Below the pieces are notes generated by a model, which did not search any database, was not told where the DNA came from, and saw only the letters and a program-made list of their open reading frames with translations. From Cannabis sativa (taxonomy: Eukaryota > Streptophyta > Magnoliopsida > Rosales > Cannabaceae), in assembly GCF_029168945.1 (NCBI RefSeq), contig NC_083601.1:69925595-69989594 (forward strand): a stretch of DNA of 64,000 nucleotides. Reading direction: 5' to 3'. Positions 20,856 through 29,990 of the stretch are shown piece after piece; position 1 is the first letter of the stretch, and each line of letters opens with the position of its first letter. The position numbers and the translations under genes are program-made.

Positions 20856-21026
20856 TCCCAGGAAGCGTGCGAGTGAGGACAAAGCACGCTGGAAACACTC
20901 GTGTTGGTCTGTAGGGTCAGTCATCGATCCAGGAAGCAGCCAGAGTGACGTACTCGTGTATAAGAGCCATTCATTCCGTGGGTGTAAGGACCCAATGGAG
21001 GCTTGAAGCGGGGACGTTACACCTCA

Positions 21027-21270
21027 TAATCCTGGTAATGGTAATGGGACGATGAAACCTGAAGCAAATGTTGCCTCTGCTTCAAAGCCCAAATCGAAGA
21101 AGAAGTGGAAGAACACCAAGAAGCGAACAAAAGTCATGAAAAAGGCTGCTCCTTCTGGTGATGCTACACTTAAAGGAAAGTGTTTCCACTGCAATGAAAA
21201 AGGTCATTGGAAACCCCAGTGTCCTAAACTTCTTGCAAAGAAACAAGGTATTTCCTTTTATAAACTTTAA
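21027..21270 (+). pseudogene. gag: Copia-C gag, C-terminal part with zinc knuckle
   Basis: The gag frame resumes after the TSD. A lysine-rich basic stretch (KPKSKKKWKNTKKRTK, about 21080-21130) leads to an intact CCHC zinc knuckle, CFHCNEKGHWKPQC, at about 21180-21221, and the ORF ends QGISFYKL and stop. The knuckle is the nucleic-acid binding part of nucleocapsid. Whether the reading frame ends here or is spliced onward is open, because GTATTT at 21248 and TTCTTCTTATAG near 21346 look like intron borders. Confidence 0.85.
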
Positions 21271-23040
21271 GAGTTTTAGTGAATTATTATCCAATTGGAT
21301 TTATGATTCTGGACTAACTTTGTTTATTTGTTTTCTTCTTCTTATAGGCCAAGCTACTTGAACTCAATTGAGTTGGATCACCAAGCTGGACCAAGGGTGA
21401 AATCGTCGAGATGAAGATGAAGCTCTTCAATTTTTGAATTAATTGTTTTAGTTTAAAGACAATTTGGATTTCAAATTTTAGGGATATTTATCCCTGTTTT
21501 TCTCATATTGTTGCAATACATTTTTTTTATTAATAAAGTATTATTTTTTCGAAATTCACTATTGCAATTTATGAGATTGAGCTTCATTTAATTTTATCTT
21601 CATCAATTATTATCACATTATATTTGTATGTTTGTATGTGTAAGTGTTTTTATTATTGATGCAAATTCTATAATATTTACAACTCTTCATAGAGTTATAT
21701 TATATAAACACTAGAAATTATTTCTATGTTTATCAATAATTGTTAATTCTCATACAATTATTAAGAATTTGTTTAATAAAAGGATCTTATGATCTGATAG
21801 GGGTGGAGAAAAGTTAAGAAAACTATGCAGTTCAACGATCTTTTATATCTAATGAACTCTGGATAGTATTCAACTCCACATAAACTCTATCACACTTAGA
21901 GAATCATGATCTTTACAACCTTTAGGGGTGGATCATAATCTCTATATACTTAGGGGTGGAGGTTATCCATAGTACCCTATATGTATATTCTTAGGGGTGG
22001 AGTCTAATCCACAATTCCCTATGAAACACATATCTTGTTTAAACATAGAAGTAATATAATGAGTCAGCTATTGTCAATATAAATTCTTGATCTTGATTGT
22101 ATGTTCCATTTCGATTTTACTGTTGTAAGTAAAAGTTTGATACCTTTGAAAGTTCTTTGTTAAAGTTTCACACTACCTTAATTGAGTGGGAGAATTTTAA
22201 AGTTCTATACCCATCTTCATTAGGTTGATAATTGTGATAGGTACTTAAGAACACTACTGAAAAGCAAATCTAACCATTCACATGGATAGGTATAGCTTAT
22301 CAGAATTATGAGAATAAGATAAAGAACTCTAGTTCAGTCCATTCGAATGACTTGAACCAAGAATTCTTAATCCTCATAAAATTTGATGGTATCTTAATTT
22401 TGATTACTTTATCTCTGGCATGTATTTTTCACTTCAAATACTAGTTTGCTATGTTGATGACTTAGTCTTGACTTAAAGTTTCAGACTAATACAAAAGTCA
22501 CAACTAGGTAACTCTCTAAACAATCAGAGGTTAAAAGTATTATTTAACCAGACATCTGCTATTGAGTGGGAGCTATCTGAGATGTAATCAAATAGGGAAC
22601 ATTAGAAGATATTCAAGAAGGATTTATGAAAGTGATCTATATGTCAGATATTAAGGAACTGTGTATCAGTTGTCTTTGTATCTCACCATCTAATTTCGAT
22701 TTATATGAGATGGTGCTTACTTTGGGGGTGGAGGAATTATTGTATAATAATTCAAGCTCTACCAGAGAAGAACTATAACTTGGTCTATTTGAAAATACCA
22801 GGAAGTTATATCACTGAAGAAAAGTCTACACTGTATTATCTCAATTACATATTTTAAAATATGAGAGATATGTCTTCTGTTAATTCAGATGTACATTTAA
22901 AAAAGTAAAGATTTCAGTATCCCTTGATGAGTAAAGCATATAGTAAAGGATGTTTCATAAGTGTATTTATAAACTAGTTTCCAGAAGTTTGGGTGGATTC
23001 AAATATACTACACTTGATCTGAAGATCAAGACATCAGATT
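21271..23040 (+). pseudogene. Copia-C vestigial pol
   Basis: About 1.8 kb standing where Copia-B has about 3.5 kb of pol, with no long ORF. Islands still mark the old order. WIYDSG (21296-21313) is a protease remnant. About 21785-21870 matches the integrase Asp-Arg-Gly-Gly region of Copia-B. LVCYVDDLVL (22441-22470) is the RT YVDD box. ATGGTGCTTACTTTGGGGGT (about 22710-22730) matches the RNase H segment at 26660-26675 of Copia-B. Copia-A shows the same islands and the same disruptions. Confidence 0.72.
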
Positions 23041-23206
23041 TGTGACAGTCAGTAGTCCCGTGATCCGTAAGGGGAAATACCGGGTAAGCTGTGCAATCCC
23101 ACATCGCCTGGGGAAGGTCTAATGGGATGATTCTGAGACTGTGTAGGTATGGGACTACACAGTTAAAGAGAGCTTAAATGGATTGATTGGTACTACCTAT
23201 ATCAAC

Positions 23207-23308
23207 AAGGTGCATCTTGTTTTTCGGTAGCCCATCTCGAAAGAACTCCACAGTTAAGCGTGCTTGGCCTGGAGCAATTTCAAGGATGGGTGACCTCCTG
23301 GGAAGTTT
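23207..23308 (+). ncRNA. 5S rRNA-derived segment, complex 2 LTR 1
   Basis: 5S box A (AGTTAAGCGTGCTTGG) and box C (GGATGGGTGACCTCCTGGGA). This subtype I copy has TTTTT after box C. Confidence 0.88.
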
Positions 23309-23712
23309 TTCCAGGAAGCGTGTGAGTGAGGACAAAGCATGCTGGAAACACTCGTGTTGGTCTGTAGGGTCAGTCGTCAGTCCATGAAGCAGCTAGAGTG
23401 ACGTACTCGTGTATAAGAGCCATTCATTCCGTGGGTGTAAGGACCCAATGGAGGCTTGAAGCGGGGACATTACAAATGGTATCAGAGCCTTGACCCAGCC
23501 GGAAGTGTGGTCGACGAGGACGTCGGACCCCGTAAGGGGGGGTGATTGTGACAGTCAGTAGTCCCGTGATCCGTAAGGGGAAATACCGGGTAAGCTGTGC
23601 AATCCCACACCGCCTGGGGAAGGTCAAGTGAGATGATTCTGAGAATGTGTAGGTATGGGACTACACAGTTAAAGAGAGCTTAAATGGATTGATTGGTACT
23701 ACCTATATCAAC

Positions 23713-23814
23713 AAGGTGCATCTTGTTTTTCGGTAGCCCATCACGAAAGAACTCCACAGTTAAGCGTGCTTGACCTGGGAGCAATTTCAGGATGGGTGAC
23801 CTCCTGGGAAGTTT
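23713..23814 (+). ncRNA. 5S rRNA-derived segment, complex 2 LTR 2
   Basis: Subtype II copy with the same boxes, and TTTT after box C. Confidence 0.88.
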
Positions 23815-24219
23815 TCCCAGGAAGCGTGCGAGTGAGGACAAAGCATGCTGGAAACACTCGTGTTGGTCTGTAGGGTCAGTCATCAGTCCATGAAGCAGCC
23901 AGAGTGACGTACTCGTGTATAAGAGCCATTCATTCCGTGGGTGTAAGGACCCAATGGAGGCTTGAAGCGGGGACGTTACAAAATGGTATCAGAGCCTTGA
24001 CCCAGCCGGAAGTGTGGTCGACGAGGACGTCGGACCCCGTAAGGGGGGGTGATTGTGACAGTCAGTAGTCCCGTGATCCGTAAGGGGAAAGACCGGGTAA
24101 GCTGTGCAATCCCACACCGCCTGGGGAAGGTCAAGTGAGATGATTCTGAGAATGTGTAGGTATGGGACTACACAGTTAAAGAGAGCTTAAATGGATTGAT
24201 TGGTACTACCTATATCAAC

Positions 24220-24321
24220 AAGGTGCATCTTGTTTTTCGGTAGCCCATCACGAAAGAACTCCACAGTTAAGCGTGCTTGACCTGGGAGTAATTTCAGGAT
24301 GGGTGACCTCCTGGGAAGTTT
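24220..24321 (+). ncRNA. 5S rRNA-derived segment, complex 2 LTR 3
   Basis: Subtype II copy. It differs from LTR 2 by GAGTAATTT in place of GAGCAATTT between boxes A and C. Confidence 0.88.
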
Positions 24322-24492
24322 TCCCAGGAAGCGTGCGAGTGAGGACAAAGCATGCTGGAAACACTCGTGTTGGTCTGTAGGGTCAGTCATCAGTCCATGA
24401 AGCAGCCAGAGTGACGTACTCGTGTATAAGAGCCATTCATTCCGTGGGTGTAAGGACCCAATGGAGGCTTGAAGCGGGGACGTTACAAGATT

Positions 24493-24536
24493 GACCTATT
24501 TGCACAGTTTGTTTTATATTAGTGCAAGTGGGAGTT
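24493..24536 (+). other. Copia-C 3' end with polypurine tract
   Basis: The end of the internal region. AGTGCAAGTGGGAG just before the LTR is the likely polypurine tract that primes plus-strand DNA. The same string precedes the Copia-A 3' LTR (38766-38780, as AGTGAAAGTGGGAG) and, reversed, follows the Copia-B and Copia-D 3' LTRs. Confidence 0.75.
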
Positions 24537-26447
24537 TGTTGGGTTTTATGCCCTAAATAAAACTCTTTACAATCTGATTAGTTATCAATATAAGAAATTT
24601 GAAGTGATTGATGTTTGCATGAATTCTACATGCTAATGGTTTAATATGTTTGATATGTTTATTACATTCATACACACAAAATCAGTTAAATCCAGATCAT
24701 ATGTTTATTCACAATTACAGTATCGTCAACACAGTGGAATGTGATTGTGATCATATGAATCAAAAGTTTTGGTCCCTGTTTCATCAGTGTTATTGGATTT
24801 ACACTAATGTGATAATCAGCAATGATGTGTACTTACACTTGGAGTAAGTGTTATGTTCTTTCCAGGACATTAGTAAAGTATACTAGTTTCGAATGTATGG
24901 AGTATACATTGGACTGGACCGATATTGCAACTAAGTTAAGATATTACAAACTTACCGTTATACATATCTTTCCAAGTCAATATCAGTAGTTGATCTTAAG
25001 ATTAAAAAAATCTAAATCCTGATATGCTTAGGCTCAACTCAGGAGTGCTATTCATGTTCATAGATTTATTAGTTAAGCCTACTTTCGGGTCAGGGTGATA
25101 CGTATATTTCGAGAACATGATAGTATGATTGAGTGGGAGTGCTGAACATAAATATGGAATCTATAGCTTCTACTGGTGTATAGAAGTTAAGTGATGATTC
25201 CCTTCGAGCTTAGCAAATAGAAGTAAATGGATGAGCTCTTGTTTAACTGACTAATTATTAGATCACTAAACACCATTTACAGGTAGCTAAGTGTTTTAAG
25301 GGGCAAAATACATTGAGGGGTGAGAATGGTAAAGAAATCCCATCTCGATGTAAATCATCTATATATAGGATCTTTAAATCACAATAAGATTATAACAATG
25401 GTTAAATGAGATCGTATATTGGTATCGTGAAACATACAATATGCTCTATATAAGTCTGAGAGTGCAATTCTAAGTTCTAAGAGTGGATTCAATGAAGAAT
25501 TAATAAGTAGGAATTTACTTGGTAAATTTGGTTCACTTATTGGAAGCTCAGCATATAGATCCATGGTCCCCATTCTAGTTGAAAACATTCTGCTTGTAAG
25601 ACTCATTAATTGATTCGTGATTGATCAATTATAATTCTAAAGTTAGACTATGTCTAATTTTATGAATTTTCACTGTTCAGGGGTGAAATTGTAAGGAAAA
25701 GAGTTTTCTAGGTTTATTTATTTATTAATGGACTTTATATGTCTAATTAATAATTAAATTAAATGACAATATTATTTAATAATCTATTTAGTTATTAAAT
25801 AATTAGTTTTGGCATTTAAAAGGTTAGAATTGGAAAATTGGCATTTTTGAGAAAATAGAGATAAAATTTGATAAAATTGCCAAATTAAGTGAGGCCCATT
25901 ACAACACCATGGCCGGCCACTTAATGATGATTTTTCAAATTATTATTTTCATTATTTTAATGCCAAATAATTCTAAACCTAGACCTAGTAGTTGCCTATA
26001 AATAGAAAGTGATGGCTCAGTCAAATCACAAGTTTTCAACAAGCCTTTCTGACAGAAATTTCTCTCTTCAGAAAACTGAGCCTTCCTCACTCTCTACCTT
26101 GGCCGAAATCTCTCTCTCTCTCTTTTCCCTTCATCTTTTTCGTGACCCTAGTGAAAGAGTAAGTGCCCACACACAGCAAGCAGTAACTCAATCATAGATT
26201 GGAAGACTGTGAAGGATCAATGCTTGAAGAAGAAGGAGATTCGGGCTCAGATCTTGATTATACTCTGCTACAGAAAGGAATCAAGGGTTAGAGTCTGAGT
26301 GGAAGGAGACATTAATTCCGTTGCATCAATGTAAGGTTTTCTTAACTTTATATGTGTTTAATTTATCGTTTTAGAAAGTTCATATTTAGGATGTTAATAA
26401 ACATACTTGTGAGTAGATCTAAGATCCTGGTAAAATAATTCCCAACA
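24537..26447 (+). repeat. Copia-C 3' LTR
   Basis: A 1,911-bp partner of 12760-14667, from TGTTGGG to CCCAACA. Its TATA box is at 25996-26005. It keeps the ancestral sequence where the 5' LTR has the 27-bp duplication. Confidence 0.95.
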
Positions 26448-29400
26448 CCTTACTGTTAGCTATCGCTCTATTATTATCACAAAGTAGGACCAGAGGCTTT
26501 TCCATTCCAGGCACGACAGCGATGCTGGTGAAGAACTTTCTTAGCCAGACAAGTTCTTTTGCAGCTTCAGCTGCAGCTATGTATTAAGCTTCCATAGTCG
26601 AGTCTGATATCGCGGTTTGTTTTGCACTTCTCCAAACCACTGCTGCACCCCCAAGAGTAAACACCATCCCAGATGTAGATTTCCTGTCTTCAAGACTTGC
26701 TTGGAAATCTGAATCAGTGTAGCCTATGGGATTTAAAGTACCACACTTGTAGACTAACACAAGATTCCTTGTACTCTTTAAGTATTTCAGAATATAGTTA
26801 ACTACATTCCAATGTTCCTGTCCTGGATTAGACTGATACCTGCTCACGACTCCCACTGCATAGCAGATGTCAGGTCTAGTGCATAACATTGCATACATTA
26901 GACTTCCAACTGCAGAAGCATAGGGAATTTTCGCCATGTCCTCTATCTCTTGATGATCAGTAGGAGACTGTTCCTTAGATAGATGAATACCATATCTAGA
27001 AGGCATGTTTGCCCCATTGGTGTTGTTCATGGAGAATCTCTCTAAGACTTTGTCAATGTAGGTTGTTTGAGAGAGAGCAAGAGATCTGTTCTTCCGGTTT
27101 CTGATAATCTGAATACCAAGAACATAGGCTGCTTCACCCAAATCTTTCATATCGAATTGAGTGTTGAGCCATTCTTTGATGTGAGTCATTTTCTTGATAA
27201 TGTTTCCAATAATCAAAATGTCATCAACATAAAGGACCAGGAATACTACTACTTGGTCTTCCTTGAGTTGGTAAACACAAGGTTCATCTTCATTTTGAAG
27301 AAATTCGTAGGTCTTGAAGATTTCATCAAACCTATTGTTCCATGAGCGAGAAGCTTGCTTAAGTCCATAGAGAGACCTATTCAATTTGCAAACTTTCTTT
27401 TCCTGCCCTGGAAGAACATAGCCCTCTGGTTGCTCCATATAGATGGTTTCTTCAAGTACCCCATTAAGGAAGGCAGTCTTGACATCCATTTGCCAGATTT
27501 CATAATCGAAAGCAGCAACTATGGAGAGAAGAATTTAGATGGATTTGAGCATGGCAACAGGACTAAAAGTTTCCTCATAGTCCACGCCTTCTGTTTGGGT
27601 ATAACCCTTGGCTACAAGTCAGCTTTAAAAGTTTCGACTTCGCCTCCAGCTCCTCTTTTCTTCTTATAAACCCACTTGCATCCTATCGGATGATAGACGT
27701 TAGGTGCGTCTACATATTCCCAGACTTTGTTATTTTTCATGGAATCCATTTCTGAATCCATGCCGGCCGACCATCGTTTCCGTTGCGGACTAGCCATTGC
27801 CTGTTTATAGCTTAATGGATCGTCTTCAATACCATCACCAACGACCATACTGATTTCACCATCCAAGCCATAGCGAGCTGGTTTTGTTGAAACCCTCCCA
27901 CTACGATGAGGAGCGGTGATCTTCTGAACAGAAACTTTGGTAGTAGATTTCTCAGTTGGTTCGACTGAGGGAGTGGGATTGTCTTCTTCTTGAGTGGAAG
28001 AGGAAGAAACATTGGAAGGAGTTATATCTGAAAGCAATTCCTCTACAACAACTTTACTTTTCGGTTTGTTGTCTTTAATATAGTCCTCTTCAAGAAAAGT
28101 AGCATTTGTAGAAACAAACACTTTGTTATCCTTGTGACTATAAAATAGTCCACCCCTAGTCTCTTTAGAATTTCCGAAAAACATGCATACTTCGATACGT
28201 GATTCAAGTTTGCCTTCTTTCTTTCTTACGACATGAGCAGGGCACCCCCAAATTCTGTAGTGGCGTAAACTAGGTGTACGACCATTCAAAACTTCGAAGG
28301 GTGTCTGAGGGACTGCTTTAGATGGAATAACATTTAAAATGTCATTAGCCATCTGTATAGCATATCTCAAGAAGGACGTAGACAGAGTTGAATAACTCAG
28401 CATAGACCTAACCATTTCCAAAAGTGTAAGATTTCTTCTTTCTGCAACTCCATTTTGTTGTGGAGTGCCTGGGGCAGTGTATTGGGATTCAATTCCAGGT
28501 TCAATTAAATGATCTTTGAACTGCATATCCATATATTCTCCACCCCTATCAGTTCGCAAGATCTTTAATGATTTACCTAATTGGTTTTGAGCCAAAGCAT
28601 GAAACTCCTGAAACTTTTCAAACGTTTCAGATTTCTTTTGCATTAGGTAAAGAAAACTATATCTAGAGTAATCGTCAATGAAAGTGACAAAATACTCATA
28701 ACCTCCTCGGGCTTTTACATTCAGAGGTCCGCAAACATCAGAATGCACTAACCCTACGGGGTATTTGGCACGCTCTCCCTTTGCAGAGAAAGAACACTTA
28801 AGTCATTTTTCCTTCCAGGCAGGACTCGCATACTGGCAATTCACCTAGGACGACATTTTTCAATGGACCGCCTTTGGTTAGCCTATTGAGTCTATCAAAG
28901 CCTATATGACCTAAACGTAAATGCCATAGATAAGTTTGATCATCATTATCAATCTCTTTTCTTTTGAGGTTTCTAGGTTTAGCTACATTGAAAAGTTCAG
29001 CACATTAAGTGAGATTTGTGTATTCGGTCTTAAAACATAAAGCCCTTGTTCCATGGTAGCAACACATATTTAAAATCCATTACGAGAAATTGAACAATTT
29101 GTACTCGAAAAATTCAATATATAAGATTGTGTTTGCAAACATGAGACACTAATCAAGTTTTTGCTAAAGTTTGGAATAAATAAAACAGTTTCTAAAATTA
29201 AAAATCTTTGTTGAAACTTGATGCGGGCTTTTCCTCTAGCTTTGACCGACACTAACTCGCCATTACCAACTTTAAGCTTTAACTCTCCTGGAAGCAGATT
29301 TTCCCAACTTTCAAGCAGCTGCAGTGAAGAACATACATGGTTAGTAGACCCAGAATCAACAATCCAAACGGATTTGTCGTTCTCTAAAACACATGATTCA

Positions 29401-29595
29401 AAGACAAAAGCATTACCTTCGTTTGAATTGTTTAGAAGACGGGACATCGTTCTTCTTCATGTCCCTTTTCATTACCATTCGAACATAGAAGATTATGTCT
29501 GATAATTGTACTTGAAGAAGCAGCTTTGCTAGAGCCCTCATGCTTAATCCTTTTCCTCTAATTATGAATTGCAAACCCAGGGGGACCCATTGCAA
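26448..29595 (-). pseudogene. pol: Copia-B pol: protease, integrase, RT and most of RNase H
   Basis: The copia polyprotein on the minus strand. Protease: WIVDSGSTNHVC near 29340-29375. The pre-integrase HHCC segment includes YLWHLRLGHIGFDRLN and CESCLEGK (about 28810-28920). The integrase core includes HSDVCGPLNV near 28720-28748, DRGGEYMD near 28530-28555 and APGTPQQNGVAERRN near 28440-28485. RT includes WVYKKK, MDVKTAFLNG near 27460-27489 and YVDDILI at about 27213-27236. RNase H includes GYTDSDFQASLEDRKSTSG near 26670-26725. Lesions: a 1-nt deletion near 27615, a stop near 27535, a stop near 26586 and others between 28749 and 29069. It stops at 26448, where Copia-C is inserted, and continues at 12759. 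Confidence 0.9.
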
Positions 29596-29990
29596 TCAGA
29601 TTCCATTAATGGGCTCGTAATTCTGCTTCGAGCTTATCCATATCGGAGGAGTTGAAATTGTTGATCATGTAAGAAACAACAAATTCATTATACTCCGGAG
29701 GAATACTATTAAGAATGAATTGGACCCATTGTTCTCTTGATAAATCAATTCCTAGTAGATTTTCCTTTTGGAACTTCAGATTCATCATCAACAGGTGCGA
29801 GTTTATGCAACTACCAGGATGCATTTTCACACTATAGAGTTCTTTTGCTAAGATATTAACTAGGAGAGGATCGGGGTGAGGGTTATTCATTTTGGCACTA
29901 CAACGCATCAATAAAACAGAAGTAAGGTTTTGGTTCACAAATTCACACACATGTTCAGAAAATATAAAATAATCACATATGTTATAAAAA
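29596..29990 (-). pseudogene. gag: Copia-B gag, truncated
   Basis: A short copia gag. The readable part (29606-29950) has WVQFILNSIPPEYNEFVVSY and DKLEAELRAHE, matching the C-terminal half of a UBN2-type gag domain. It is only distantly similar to the gag of Copia-A and -C, which share a different wording (ILNSLTPAFLPYTSNYVMNK). The N-terminal portion is missing, since the leader block begins at about 30000. The zinc knuckle near 29440-29500 is out of frame and has lost a Cys. It is not functional. Confidence 0.8.

Larger units (their letters stand above)
19160..21021. mobile_element. Cassandra complex 1: head-to-head inverted pair of TRIMs
   Basis: Two full Cassandra elements in opposite orientation. 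The left, minus-strand element has LTR 19160-19591, a 72-bp internal segment (19592-19663) and an LTR from 19664 to about 20091. The right, plus-strand element has an LTR from about 20092 to 20515, a 72-bp internal segment (20516-20587) and LTR 20588-21021. Both outer ends are LTR 3' (U5) ends, TGTAACG at left and CGTTACA at right. The target duplication CCTCA flanks the whole unit (19155-19159, 21022-21026). The LTRs are subtype I on the left and subtype II on the right. Cassandra is a non-coding TRIM that moves with enzymes from other elements. Confidence 0.93.
23041..24487 (+). mobile_element. Cassandra complex 2: tandem TRIM with three LTRs
   Basis: LTR 23041-23474, internal 23475-23546, LTR 23547-23980, internal 23981-24053, LTR 24054-24487, all on the plus strand. 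A perfect AGATT TSD flanks the array (23036-23040, 24488-24492). The empty site is visible in Copia-A at 38733-38737. The first LTR is subtype I and the other two are subtype II. Such LTR-sharing tandems arise by recombination between LTRs. Confidence 0.93.
12760..26447 (+). mobile_element. Copia-C: young non-autonomous Ty1/copia element
   Basis: A complete copia element with LTRs 12760-14667 and 24537-26447. Its flanks TCTTA (12755-12759) and CCTTA (26448-26452) are a TSD with one difference. Away from one rearranged patch the two LTRs look almost identical, so it is the youngest large element here. It carries a 3.9-kb leader, a gag with two stops and vestigial pol, and is interrupted by two Cassandra complexes. 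Without them it is about 10.4 kb. It sits in the RNase H of Copia-B. Confidence 0.93.

Noticed and set aside
20465..24390. Recurrent 66-67 codon ORFs in both Cassandra complexes
   Set aside because: They fall within 5S-derived and LTR sequence and change with small indels. Cassandra is non-coding, and the ORFs have no family resemblance.
19160..24487. Seven 5S rRNA-like segments taken as a 5S rRNA gene cluster
   Set aside because: Only the parts around the 5S boxes match, the sequence is diverged, and each segment sits in an LTR with primer site and TSD. They are Cassandra LTRs, not rRNA genes.
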